A stretch of 64,000 bases of DNA, taken from assembly GCF_000730625.1 (NCBI RefSeq), contig NZ_BBIT01000005.1, positions 496,001-560,000 on the forward strand. The letters run 5' to 3'. This document shows positions 7,924 through 16,564 of this stretch, piece by piece; positions within the stretch are counted from its first letter, which is position 1, and each line of letters opens with the position of its first letter. The notes under the pieces are model-generated. The model was not told the DNA's origin. It searched no databases and saw only the letters and a list, made by a program, of their open reading frames with translations. Source of the DNA: Pseudomonas oryzihabitans NBRC 102199. Its GTDB lineage: Bacteria; Pseudomonadota; Gammaproteobacteria; Pseudomonadales; Pseudomonadaceae. The translations under genes and the position numbers were made by a program.

Positions 7924-9825
7924 ATGAATGGATTCCTGGCCGCCCTGTGCGCCGGTGGGCGCAATCGGGCTTTGCACCTGCTGGTATGGCTGCTGATCGC
8001 CCTCGACGGCCAGGCGCAGGTCTTGCGGCTCGAGGATCTGGGGCGCAGCTACGATCCGCGACCGGCGCTGGAGATCCTCAAGGCGCCAGCCAGTCTGACC
8101 TTTGCCGAGGCCGCCGCCCGCCCACGCGGGGGCGAGGACGGCTGGCATGCACCCGATGAACTGGAAATGCTGCTCCACGACGGTCGCCAGGGCCTCTGGC
8201 TGCGTTTCGCCATCCAGGGCCGCGACGACCAGGCCTGGTGGCTGATTCCGAGCTGGCCGGTGCTGGATCGCCTGGACCTGCGCACCCGCGATGCCGATGG
8301 CCACTGGAGTCCGCTGCAGCAGAGCGGCCTGGCCCTGCCGGCCTCGCAACGGACACTGCCCGGTCGTCAGCTGATGTTCGCCCTGGCGCCGACCGCCGGT
8401 GCGGTGGAGGAGGTCTACCTGCGGCTGGATTCGCGAGAGACCTTTGTCCTGCCGCTGCGGCTGGTGACCCCGGCCGCCTATCTGCGCGAGGCGCAGCAGG
8501 ATGCCTGGCTGATCGGCGGCTTCTTCGGTTGCCTGGTCACCATCCTCTTGCTGACCCTCACCCTGTGGGGCTTTGGCCGCCGCTCGGGCTTTGGCTGGTA
8601 TGCCCTCTATCTGCTCAGCGTCATCGGCTATCAGGCGGTCACCACCGGCTACGGCGCCTGGCAGCTCTGGCCGGAGAGTCCGGCCTTCGCCCTGCGTGCC
8701 CACCTGGTCTTTACCGCCCTGTGCTTTCTGAGTGGCGGGTTGTTCGTGCGCTATCTGCTCAGCCTCTATCACGGCGGCCGCTGGATCGACTTCGGCAATC
8801 GCCTGCTGATCGGCTACTGGAACGTGGCGCTGGTCATCACGCTGATCTGGCCGCATCTGCTGAGCTTCCAGGAAATGCTCGGCATGATGGCGTTGAGTTG
8901 CCTGGGGCTGCTGGGCACCACCACCTACCTGGCGCTGCGCGGCAGCCGCATGGCGCTGTGGTTCAGCGCCGCCTGGGCCCTGCTGCTGCTGGGCAGCTCG
9001 ATCCAGCTGCTGGCGATCGCCGGCTGGCTGCCCGCCGACAGTCCGGCCTTCCACGGGCAGATGGCCGGCTTCGCCCTGGGCTTCGTGATGCTGTCGCTGG
9101 GGCTCACCGAAGGCCTGAGTCTGCAACGCCGGGCGCGGATCGAGGCGCAGCGGCAGGCGCTGGAAGCCTCCAGCGCCCTGGCCCGGGAGCGCGAAGCCTC
9201 CTTTGTCGAACTGGAATTGCGGGTGGCGCTGCGCACCGTGGAGTTGCAGCAGGCCAAGGCCAGTCTCGAGCGGCTCAATCGCGAACTGCTGCACCAGAGC
9301 CAGACCGACTCCCTGACCGGGCTCGGTAATCGCCGGCATTTCGAACGGGTCTTCCAGCAGGAGATCCGCCGCGCCATCCGCGCCGAACGGCCGCTGGCGG
9401 TGCTCCTGGTGGACATCGATCATTTCAAGGCGGTCAACGACACCCACGGCCACACCCTGGGCGACGAATGCCTGAGGTGCGTGGCCGAGGTGCTGCGCAG
9501 GCACGTCCAGCGGGCGGGGGAGGTGGCGGCACGCTATGGCGGCGAGGAATTCGTCATCGCCCTGCCCGGGAGCGACCAGCAGGCGGCCCGGACGCTGGCG
9601 GAGCGCATCCGCCAGGAGGTGGCAGGGCTGGAGTTGCAGACCGAGCAGGGGTGCCTGCGGCCGTCGATCAGCGTCGGCGTCGCGGTGACCGTGCCGAGCA
9701 ATCTCGAACACGGCCTGGGGCTTCTGGAAGACGCCGATCGGGCGCTCTATGCGGCCAAGCGCGGCGGGCGCAATCGCGTCTGCCTGAGCGATGGCCTGCC
9801 GGAACTGGGCAGCGGACGCGGCTGA
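7924..9825 (+). CDS. Membrane diguanylate cyclase (7TMR-DISM sensor plus GGDEF)
   Basis: 633 residues. An N-terminal signal or anchor is followed by an extracytoplasmic DISMED2-type beta domain (about 35-185), a seven-helix membrane block (about 195-400) and a coiled-coil linker (about 400-460). The GGDEF domain (about 465-620) carries the active-site motif YGGEEF near residues 538-543, plus DSLTGLGNRRHF and DIDHFKAVND. It should make cyclic di-GMP in response to an extracellular cue. The product-inhibition RxxD motif usually found shortly before the active site is not seen (RAGE occupies the area). The gene stands alone and converges on the CorC-type gene. Confidence 0.92.
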   Translation: MNGFLAALCAGGRNRALHLLVWLLIALDGQAQVLRLEDLGRSYDPRPALEILKAPASLTFAEAAARPRGGEDGWHAPDELEMLLHDGRQGLWLRFAIQGRDDQAWWLIPSWPVLDRLDLRTRDADGHWSPLQQSGLALPASQRTLPGRQLMFALAPTAGAVEEVYLRLDSRETFVLPLRLVTPAAYLREAQQDAWLIGGFFGCLVTILLLTLTLWGFGRRSGFGWYALYLLSVIGYQAVTTGYGAWQLWPESPAFALRAHLVFTALCFLSGGLFVRYLLSLYHGGRWIDFGNRLLIGYWNVALVITLIWPHLLSFQEMLGMMALSCLGLLGTTTYLALRGSRMALWFSAAWALLLLGSSIQLLAIAGWLPADSPAFHGQMAGFALGFVMLSLGLTEGLSLQRRARIEAQRQALEASSALAREREASFVELELRVALRTVELQQAKASLERLNRELLHQSQTDSLTGLGNRRHFERVFQQEIRRAIRAERPLAVLLVDIDHFKAVNDTHGHTLGDECLRCVAEVLRRHVQRAGEVAARYGGEEFVIALPGSDQQAARTLAERIRQEVAGLELQTEQGCLRPSISVGVAVTVPSNLEHGLGLLEDADRALYAAKRGGRNRVCLSDGLPELGSGRG

Positions 9826-9837
9826 GGCCGCGTCGAC

Positions 9838-11202
9838 TCAGCGCTCTTCCGGCTGGCGCCGGCGGACGTCCTTGGGATCCAGCTTGATGACCTTGGCCAG
9901 GACGATCTTGGGGCCCTTCATCTTCTTGACGATGATGCGCAGGCCCTCGGCTTCCAGCACCGTCTCCTCTTCGGGGACGCGCTTCAGGCTGTCGTAGATC
10001 AGGCCGGCCAGGGTCTCGGCCTCGACGTGATCCAGATCGATACCCAGCAGTCGCTCGACCTTGAACAGCGGGGTGTCGCCCCGCACCAGCAGCTTGCCCG
10101 GCTGGTAGGCGACCACGCCGCGCTCGGTCTTGCGGTGTTCGTCCTGGATGTCGCCCACCAGCACCTCGAGCACGTCTTCCATGGTCAGGAAGCCGATGAC
10201 CTTGTGGTCGGCTTCCTCCACCAGCACGAAGTGCGCGCCGCCACGGCGGAATTGCTCCAGCAGGTCGGACAGCGGCATGTGCTTGGTCACCCGCTCCAGC
10301 GGATGCACCAGGTCGTCGAGGTCGAAGGAGGCGGCTTCGCTGTCCAGGCCGGCGATGGCCAGCAGCAGGTCCTTGATGTGCAGGACCCCGGTAAAGGTCT
10401 GGCTGTCTTCGTCGTAGACCGGGTAGCGGCTGTACTTGGAGCGGCGGATTTGGGTGAGGATCTCGTCCAGGCTGGCCTTGCTGTCCAGGTAGATGAGGTC
10501 TTCGCGGGAATTGGCCCAGTCCACCACCTCCAGCTCGCCCAGCTCCACGGCCGAGGCCAGCACCCGGCTGTCCGGGTCGGTGGCGCGGTTGGAGTGCAGG
10601 ATCAGCTTGAGTTCGTCGCGACTGTAGTGGTGCTCGTGGTGCGCGCCCGGCTCGCCCTGGCCGGCGATGCGCAGGATGCCGTTGGCGCTGGCGTTGAGCA
10701 GCCAGATGGCCGGATACATCAGCCAGTAGAAGAGGTACAGCGGCACCGCCGTCCACAGCGAGAGCAGGTCGGGCTTGCGGATCGCCCAGGACTTGGGCGC
10801 CAGCTCGCCGACCACGATGTGCAGGTAGGAGATGATGAAGAAGGCCGAGAAGAAGGCGATGCCGTGGATCACCTCGGGGCTGCTGACGCCGACGGCGCCG
10901 AGCAGGGGTTCGAGCAATTCGGCGAAGGCCGGCTCGCCGACCCAGCCCAGACCCAGGGAGGCCAGGGTGATGCCGAGCTGGCAGGCGGAGAGGTAGGCGT
11001 CGAGCTGGTTGTGCACCTTCTTGAGGATGCGCCCGCGCCAGCCGTGCTTCTTGGCGATGGCCTCCACGCGGGTGGCGCGCAGCTTGACCATGGCGAACTC
11101 GGCGGCGACGAAGAAGCCGTTGAGCAGCACGAGGAAGAAGGCGAAGAACACGAGGCCGAGATCGGCGAACAACGTCGAGGCGAGACTGGTGGAAGGGTCC
11201 AT
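9838..11202 (-). CDS. CNNM/CorC-family membrane protein (DUF21-CBS-CorC_HlyC)
   Basis: 454 residues. An N-terminal DUF21 transmembrane domain (about 10-200; VFFAFFLVLLNGFFVAAEFAMVK) is followed by a pair of CBS domains (about 220-345) and a C-terminal CorC_HlyC domain (about 360-440; RGDTPLFKVERLLGI). This family is linked to Mg2+/Co2+ handling at the inner membrane; older annotations call it a hemolysin. Its stop is 12 bases from the diguanylate cyclase stop. The start is the ATG at 11202. The transported ion cannot be read from the sequence. Confidence 0.9.
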   Translation of the reverse strand: MDPSTSLASTLFADLGLVFFAFFLVLLNGFFVAAEFAMVKLRATRVEAIAKKHGWRGRILKKVHNQLDAYLSACQLGITLASLGLGWVGEPAFAELLEPLLGAVGVSSPEVIHGIAFFSAFFIISYLHIVVGELAPKSWAIRKPDLLSLWTAVPLYLFYWLMYPAIWLLNASANGILRIAGQGEPGAHHEHHYSRDELKLILHSNRATDPDSRVLASAVELGELEVVDWANSREDLIYLDSKASLDEILTQIRRSKYSRYPVYDEDSQTFTGVLHIKDLLLAIAGLDSEAASFDLDDLVHPLERVTKHMPLSDLLEQFRRGGAHFVLVEEADHKVIGFLTMEDVLEVLVGDIQDEHRKTERGVVAYQPGKLLVRGDTPLFKVERLLGIDLDHVEAETLAGLIYDSLKRVPEEETVLEAEGLRIIVKKMKGPKIVLAKVIKLDPKDVRRRQPEER

Positions 11203-11348
11203 TAGGGCCGAGAGCTGGAAAAAGGTCGGCTAAGCATGGGGGCGGGGCAGGGCAGTTGCAAGATGTTGCGCCTGCCGGAGGGACGGGGCGCACCCCGGGC
11301 TGACGGACAGCGGCTCTGGCGCCCACCTTTGCCGGCAGAAGTTTTTCC

Positions 11349-12116
11349 CTAGGTCCAGCCTTCCAGACGCATGGTGGCCCGCACCAGGCGCTGCTCTTCC
11401 TGCTCGATCTCGCGCAGGCTGTCCCTGACGCTGTGGATGTGCTCGCGGGCGGCGGCGTGGGCCTCGTCGGGCAGGCGCTGGCTCACGGCGGCATAGAGGC
11501 GGGCATGCTGGGCGTCGATCTCGCGGCGCTGCGGCGGGCGATGGTAGAGATTGGCGATGCAGGCGAACACCGAACCCAGCAAGAGCTCGTTGAGCGATTG
11601 CAGGGTGTGCACCAGCACCGGGTTGTGCGAGGCCTCGCTGATCGCCAGGTGGAAGGCATGATCGAGGCGCGCGTGGGTTTCCGCCGGCAGGGTGGCCGGG
11701 TCCTGGCAGGCGGCGCAGAGTTCGTCGTAGCGGCGACCGATCAGCACCAGGTCGGCGGTGGTGGCGCGCAGCGCCGCCAGGCGCGCGGCTTCGCCCTCCA
11801 GCAGGGCGCGGACCTCCAGCAGGTCGTAGAGGGTGCGCGGCTGGCTGCTGAACAGGTGCAGCAGCGGATTCTCCGCTGCCGGGGCCGCCAGCCGGGCGAC
11901 GAAGCTGCCCTGGCCGTGGCGGGTCTCGATGATGCCGCGGGCGCGCAGCAGGCCCAGGCCCTCGCGCAAGGCGGTACGCGAGACACCGAGCTTGTCGCAC
12001 AGGCGCCGCTCGGACGGCAGCGGCTGACCGACCTTGAGCACCCCGTCCACCACCAGGCGTTCGATCTGCTGACTGACGTTCTCGGCGACGGGAAGACGGG
12101 CGACGGGCGCGGACAT
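11349..12116 (-). CDS. glcC: GntR/FadR-family regulator of the glycolate operon (GlcC)
   Basis: 255 residues. An N-terminal winged helix (about 10-75; GQPLPSERRLCDKLGVSRTALREGL) is followed by an all-helical FCD effector domain (about 90-230) with the metal-binding histidines (HARLDHAFHLAI...ASHNPVL). It lies divergent from glcD, the usual place for the glycolate-responsive activator GlcC. Two FadR-type operator sequences lie between the two genes. The binding of glycolate or glyoxylate is inferred from context. Confidence 0.9.
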   Translation of the reverse strand: MSAPVARLPVAENVSQQIERLVVDGVLKVGQPLPSERRLCDKLGVSRTALREGLGLLRARGIIETRHGQGSFVARLAAPAAENPLLHLFSSQPRTLYDLLEVRALLEGEAARLAALRATTADLVLIGRRYDELCAACQDPATLPAETHARLDHAFHLAISEASHNPVLVHTLQSLNELLLGSVFACIANLYHRPPQRREIDAQHARLYAAVSQRLPDEAHAAAREHIHSVRDSLREIEQEEQRLVRATMRLEGWT

Positions 12117-12129
12117 GGCGAGTTCCTGC

Positions 12130-12140
12130 TGGTATGACCA
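12130..12140. promoter_or_regulatory. Putative GlcC operator 1
   Basis: TGGTATGACCA matches the TGGT-N3-ACCA form used by FadR-type GntR regulators. It is 14 bases upstream of the glcC start codon, so it could give autoregulation. Confidence 0.6.
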
Positions 12141-12229
12141 CGAGGTTTGGCGCTAGTGAGCCACTGGCGGAATCTGCCGTCAAGCGGGCTGAAAGCGGCT
12201 CATCCTTTGGTCGAAGAGGGCGCAAAAAC

Positions 12230-12240
12230 TGGTATGACCA
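12230..12240. promoter_or_regulatory. Putative GlcC operator 2
   Basis: An identical TGGTATGACCA, exactly 100 bp from operator 1 and 85 bases upstream of the glcD start codon. The identical pair between divergent glcC and glcD supports GlcC control. Confidence 0.6.
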
Positions 12241-12300
12241 GTGCGCTGGACCATGGACGCCCCGCTTGCAGTCGGGGTACAACGAAGCCTTTCCAGCCAG

Positions 12301-12312
12301 AACAACAACAAT
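12301..12312 (+). promoter_or_regulatory. Putative Crc/Hfq (catabolite repression) motif in the glcD leader
   Basis: AACAACAACAAT fits the A-rich AANAANAA motif that Hfq and Crc bind near start codons of catabolic mRNAs in pseudomonads. It ends 12 bases before the glcD ATG and overlaps the region where the ribosome binds, so it would repress glcD translation when a preferred carbon source is present. Confidence 0.6.
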
Positions 12313-12324
12313 GGCGGTTACCCG

Positions 12325-13824
12325 ATGAGCCTGGTCTACGACGAACGTCTCGACGGCGCCTTGCCCCGCCCGGACAAGGCGCAACTGCTGCAGCGGTTGC
12401 GTGCCGAACTGCCCGAGCACTGCCTGCTGCACGACAGGGAAGACCTCAAACCCTACGAGTGCGATGGTCTCGCGGCCTATCGCACCACGCCGCTGCTGGT
12501 GGTGCTGCCAGAAACCGTGGAGCAGGTGCAGGCGACCCTGCGCCTCTGCCATGAGCTGCAGGTACCCCTGGTGGCCCGCGGCGCCGGCACCGGCCTGTCC
12601 GGCGGCGCCCTGCCGCTGGAGCAGGGCGTGCTGCTGGTGATGGCGCGCTTCAATCGCATCCTCGAGGTGGACCCCGACGGTCGCCGGGCGCGGGTCCAGC
12701 CCGGGGTGCGCAACCTGGCCATCTCCCAGGCCGCGGCGCCCCATGACCTCTACTACGCGCCCGATCCCTCCTCGCAGATCGCCTGCTCCATCGGCGGCAA
12801 CGTGGCCGAGAACGCCGGCGGCGTGCACTGCCTGAAATACGGTCTGACCGTGCACAACGTGCTGGCGGTGGAGATCGTGACCCTGGAAGGCGAGCGCCTG
12901 ACCCTGGGCGGCGCCGCCCTGGACAGCCCCGGCTTCGACCTGCTGGCGCTGTTCACCGGCTCCGAAGGGCTGCTCGGGGTGGTGGTGGAGGTGACCGTCA
13001 AGCTGCTGCCCAAACCGCCCTGCGCCCGGGTGGTCATGGCCAGCTTCGCCGACATCGAGCGCGCCGGGGCGGCGGTGGCCGACATCATCGCCGCCGGCAT
13101 CATCCCCGGCGGCCTGGAGATGATGGACAACCTGACCCTGAGAGCCGCCGAGGACTTCATCCACGCCGGCTACCCGGTGGACGCCGCCGCCATCCTGCTC
13201 TGCGAGCTGGACGGGGTGGAAGCCGACGTGGCCGCCGACATCGAGCGGGTCAGCGCCCTGCTGGCTGCGGCCGGCGCCACCGAGATCCGCCTGGCCCGCG
13301 ACGAGGCCGAGCGGCAGAAATTCTGGGCCGGACGCAAGAACGCCTTTCCCGCCGTGGGGCGGCTGTCGCCCGACTACTACTGCATGGACGGCACCATCCC
13401 GCGCCGCGCCCTGCCCGAGGTGCTGCGCGGCATCGAGGCGCTGTCGGCAGAATACGGACTGGCGGTGGGCAATGTCTTCCATGCCGGCGACGGCAACCTG
13501 CACCCGCTGATCCTCTTCGATGCCAATCGGTCCGGCGAGCTGGAACAGGCCGAGGCCCTGGGCGGCCGCATCCTCGATCTCTGCGTGGCGGTGGGGGGCA
13601 CCATCACCGGCGAGCACGGCGTCGGTCGCGAAAAGATCAACGCCATGTGCACCCAGTTCCAGTCGGGCGAGCTGACCTTCTTCCATGCGGTGAAGGCCGC
13701 CTTCGACGCCCCCGGGCTGCTCAATCCCGGCAAGAACGTGCCGACCCTGCACCGCTGCGCCGAATTCGGCGGCCTGCAAGTGCATCGCGGCCAGTTGCCC
13801 CACCCCGAACTGGAGCGTTTCTGA
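12325..13824 (+). CDS. glcD: Glycolate oxidase subunit GlcD (FAD-linked)
   Basis: 499 residues from the ATG at 12325. It has the FAD-binding PCMH-type domain (about 50-235; VPLVARGAGTGLSGGALPLEQGVLL and PDPSSQIACSIGGNVAENAGG) and the C-terminal FAD-oxidase domain ending with the ITGEHGVGREK motif. It oxidises glycolate to glyoxylate together with GlcE and GlcF, passing electrons to quinone. First gene of the glc operon. It overlaps glcE by one base (TGATG). The long upstream open frame (from 12241) was rejected because it runs through an operator and the leader. Confidence 0.95.
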   Translation: MSLVYDERLDGALPRPDKAQLLQRLRAELPEHCLLHDREDLKPYECDGLAAYRTTPLLVVLPETVEQVQATLRLCHELQVPLVARGAGTGLSGGALPLEQGVLLVMARFNRILEVDPDGRRARVQPGVRNLAISQAAAPHDLYYAPDPSSQIACSIGGNVAENAGGVHCLKYGLTVHNVLAVEIVTLEGERLTLGGAALDSPGFDLLALFTGSEGLLGVVVEVTVKLLPKPPCARVVMASFADIERAGAAVADIIAAGIIPGGLEMMDNLTLRAAEDFIHAGYPVDAAAILLCELDGVEADVAADIERVSALLAAAGATEIRLARDEAERQKFWAGRKNAFPAVGRLSPDYYCMDGTIPRRALPEVLRGIEALSAEYGLAVGNVFHAGDGNLHPLILFDANRSGELEQAEALGGRILDLCVAVGGTITGEHGVGREKINAMCTQFQSGELTFFHAVKAAFDAPGLLNPGKNVPTLHRCAEFGGLQVHRGQLPHPELERF

Positions 13825-14870
13825 TGGACAGTCTGAACCTGCTCCTCGACCAGGTCCGCGAGGCCCTGGCCCGTCGCCAGCCGCTGCGCATCCATGGCGG
13901 CGACACCAAGGCCCGGCTGGGCCGTGCGGTGGAGGGCGAGCCGCTGGACGTCAGCGGCCATCGCGGTCTGGTGCACTACGATCCCACCGAACTGGTGGCC
14001 ACGGTGCGCACCGGTACGCCGCTGGCCGAACTCAACGCCGCCCTGGCCGAACAGGGGCAGATGCTGCCCTGCGAACCGCCGCGGCTGGGGGAGGGCGCTA
14101 CCGTCGGCGGCACCCTGGCCTGCGGTCTTTCCGGTCCGCGCCGCCCCTGGGCCGGCAGCCTGAGGGATTTCGTCCTGGGTACCCGGCTGATCACCGGCAC
14201 CGGCGAACACCTGAGATTCGGCGGCGAGGTGATGAAGAATGTCGCCGGCTATGACGTCTCCCGCCTGCTGGCCGGCAGCCAGGGTTGCCTGGGGGTGATC
14301 ACCGAGGTGTCCTTCAAGGTGCTGCCCAGGCCGCGCTGCACCCAGAGTCTGAGTCTGGATCTGGATGCCGAACGCGCCCTGCAACGCCTGGCCGTCTGGG
14401 GCCGCGAAGCCCTGCCGATCTCGGCGGCCTGCCATGACGGCCAGCGGCTGCACCTGCGCCTGGAAGGCGGCGAGGGTTCGGTGCGCTCGGCGGCCGATCG
14501 CCTGGGCGGTGAAGCCCTGGGCGAAGGCTTCTGGGACGAGCTCAACGAACAGCGGCTGGCCTTCTTCGAAGGGCCCGCACCCCTGTGGCGGCTGTCGGTG
14601 CCGGTCAACACCCCGCTGCTGGACCTGCCCGGCAGCCGCTTATTGGATTGGGGCGGTGCCCAGTACTGGCTCAAGAGCGATGCCCCGGCCACCGTGCTGC
14701 GCGAGATCGCCGCGCGCGCTGGCGGCCATGCGCTCTGCTACACGCCGGACACCGAGCGCGAGGCCCAGCATCCGCTGCCCGCCGCGCTGCTGGACTATCA
14801 CCGCCGCCTCAAGGCGCGCCTGGACCCCCAGGGGATCTTCAATCCGGGTCGGCTGTACGCCGGGCTGTAG
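13824..14870 (+). CDS. glcE: Glycolate oxidase subunit GlcE (FAD-binding)
   Basis: 348 residues. A second, shorter FAD-binding PCMH-type subunit of glycolate oxidase with the motifs GEGATVGGTLACGLSGP and FGGEVMKNVAGYDVSRLLAGS; the C-terminal oxidase part is reduced. It works as a complex with GlcD and GlcF at the inner membrane. It starts on the last base of the glcD stop (TGATG), so translation is coupled. The length agrees with GlcE proteins of about 350 residues. Confidence 0.94.
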   Translation: MDSLNLLLDQVREALARRQPLRIHGGDTKARLGRAVEGEPLDVSGHRGLVHYDPTELVATVRTGTPLAELNAALAEQGQMLPCEPPRLGEGATVGGTLACGLSGPRRPWAGSLRDFVLGTRLITGTGEHLRFGGEVMKNVAGYDVSRLLAGSQGCLGVITEVSFKVLPRPRCTQSLSLDLDAERALQRLAVWGREALPISAACHDGQRLHLRLEGGEGSVRSAADRLGGEALGEGFWDELNEQRLAFFEGPAPLWRLSVPVNTPLLDLPGSRLLDWGGAQYWLKSDAPATVLREIAARAGGHALCYTPDTEREAQHPLPAALLDYHRRLKARLDPQGIFNPGRLYAGL

Positions 14871-14882
14871 GGGAAAGACGTC

Positions 14883-16115
14883 ATGCAAACCAATCTGAGT
14901 CCCGCCGCCCGCGAACTGCCCCGCGCCGCCGATGCCGAGCGGGTGCTGCGCAGCTGCGTGCACTGCGGCTTCTGCAATGCCACCTGCCCGACCTACCAGC
15001 TGCTCGGCGACGAGCTGGACGGTCCACGCGGGCGCATCTACCTGATCAAGGGCATGCTCGAAGGCGGCGAGGTCAGCGAAAAGACCCGCGAGCATCTCGA
15101 CCGCTGCCTGACCTGCCGCAATTGCGAGACCACCTGTCCCTCGGGCGTCTCCTATCACGAACTGCTCGACATCGGCCGCGCCGAGGTGGAGCGCCGGGTA
15201 CCGCGCCCGCTGGGCCAGCGCCTGCTGCGCGCCGGCCTGCGCCAGGTGCTGCCGCAGCCGCGCCTGTTCGGCGCGCTGCTGAAAAGCGGCCAGGCGCTGA
15301 AGCCGCTGCTGCCGGCAGGCGTCCAGGCCAAGCTGCCGGCGCGCATTGCCGCTCCGGGCTTGCGACCCGCGCCACGCCATGCCCGGCGCATGCTGATCCT
15401 CGAAGGCTGCGTGCAGCCGGGGCTTTCGCCCAACACCAATGCCGCCACCGCGCGGGTGCTGGATCGCCTCGGCATCAGCCTGGAGGCCGCGCCCCGCGCC
15501 GGCTGCTGCGGCGCGGTGGACTACCACCTCAATGCCCAGGAGGCCGGACTCGATCGCGCCCGGCGCAACATCGACGCCTGGTGGCAGGCGCTGCAGGGCG
15601 GCGCCGAAGCCATCATCCAGACCGCCAGCGGCTGCGGCGCCTTCGTCAAGGAATACGCCAGCCTGCTCAAGGACGATCCGGCCTATGCGGCCAAGGCGCG
15701 GGAAGTCTCGGCGCGCACCCGCGACCTGGTGGAGGTGCTGCGCGAGCTGCCGCTGGAAGAGCTGCGCTTGGCCAACACCCCGCGGCTGGCCTTCCATTGC
15801 CCTTGCACCCTGCAGCACGCCCAGCGCCTGGGCGGCGCCGTGGAGGGCGTCCTGCAGCGCCTTGGCTTCCCGCTGGCGCCGGTGCCCGACGGCCACCTCT
15901 GCTGTGGCTCGGCCGGCACCTATTCGCTGACCCAGCCGGACTTGTCGCGGCGGCTGCGCGACGCCAAGCTCGATGCCCTGGAGAGCGGTCACCCCGAGGT
16001 GATCGCCACCGCCAACGTCGGCTGCCAGAGCCATCTCGACGGCGCCGGGCGGACCCCGGTGCGCCACTGGATCGAAATCCTCGACGCGGCCCTGGCCGCT
16101 CCGACCCAACCCTGA
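14883..16115 (+). CDS. glcF: Glycolate oxidase iron-sulfur subunit GlcF
   Basis: 410 residues. Two 4Fe-4S motifs are seen: C25-x2-C28-x2-C31-x3-C35 (CVHCGFCNATC) and C75-x2-C78-x2-C81-x3-C85 (CLTCRNCETTC). Two CCG-type cysteine-rich domains follow (AGCCGAVDYH near 200-215 and CCGSAGTYS near 340). It carries electrons from the GlcDE flavins to the quinone pool. It lies 12 bases after glcE in the same operon. Confidence 0.95.
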   Translation: MQTNLSPAARELPRAADAERVLRSCVHCGFCNATCPTYQLLGDELDGPRGRIYLIKGMLEGGEVSEKTREHLDRCLTCRNCETTCPSGVSYHELLDIGRAEVERRVPRPLGQRLLRAGLRQVLPQPRLFGALLKSGQALKPLLPAGVQAKLPARIAAPGLRPAPRHARRMLILEGCVQPGLSPNTNAATARVLDRLGISLEAAPRAGCCGAVDYHLNAQEAGLDRARRNIDAWWQALQGGAEAIIQTASGCGAFVKEYASLLKDDPAYAAKAREVSARTRDLVEVLRELPLEELRLANTPRLAFHCPCTLQHAQRLGGAVEGVLQRLGFPLAPVPDGHLCCGSAGTYSLTQPDLSRRLRDAKLDALESGHPEVIATANVGCQSHLDGAGRTPVRHWIEILDAALAAPTQP

Positions 16116-16129
16116 ACCCTGGAGGCCCC

Positions 16130-16534
16130 ATGAAGACCAAAGCCGTGCTCACCCTTGCCGAGATCGACACCCTGCTGGCCGCCGGTCGCGCCGAAGCCGA
16201 GCGCCAGGGCTGGGCCGTGTGCATCGCCGTGGCCGATGACGGCGGCCATCCGCTGGCTCTGCTGCGCCTCGACGGCGCCGCGCCCAACAGCGCCTACATC
16301 GCCCCGGAAAAGGCCCGCAGCGCCGCCCTGGCGCGCAAGGAGTCCAAGGTGCTGGAAGAGATGATCAACAACGGCCGCACCGCCTTTCTCAGCGCCCCGC
16401 TGATGCAGGGCATGCTCGAAGGCGGGGTACCCATCCTGGTGGACGGCCAGGTGGTGGGCGCCGTCGGCGTCTCGGGTGTCAAGGCGCCGGAAGATGCGCA
16501 GGTCGCGAAAGCCGCCATCGCGGCTCTCAACTGA
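16130..16534 (+). CDS. glcG: GlcG/HbpS-like protein (DUF336)
   Basis: 134 residues, complete DUF336/Haem_degrading domain (VCIAVADDGGHPLALLRLDGA...GGVPILVDGQVVGAVGVSG). The gene is usually found in glc operons; family members bind heme, but the role in glycolate use is not settled. Start ATG at 16130, with GGAGG just upstream. It lies 14 bases after glcF and 30 before glcB. Confidence 0.9.
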   Translation: MKTKAVLTLAEIDTLLAAGRAEAERQGWAVCIAVADDGGHPLALLRLDGAAPNSAYIAPEKARSAALARKESKVLEEMINNGRTAFLSAPLMQGMLEGGVPILVDGQVVGAVGVSGVKAPEDAQVAKAAIAALN

Positions 16535-16564
16535 ATTCACAGCTTCATATCAAGGAAAGCCATC

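Noticed and set aside
11230-13803. Minus-strand open frame fused across glcC and glcD
   Set aside because: It runs in the wrong frame through both genes and through the operator region.
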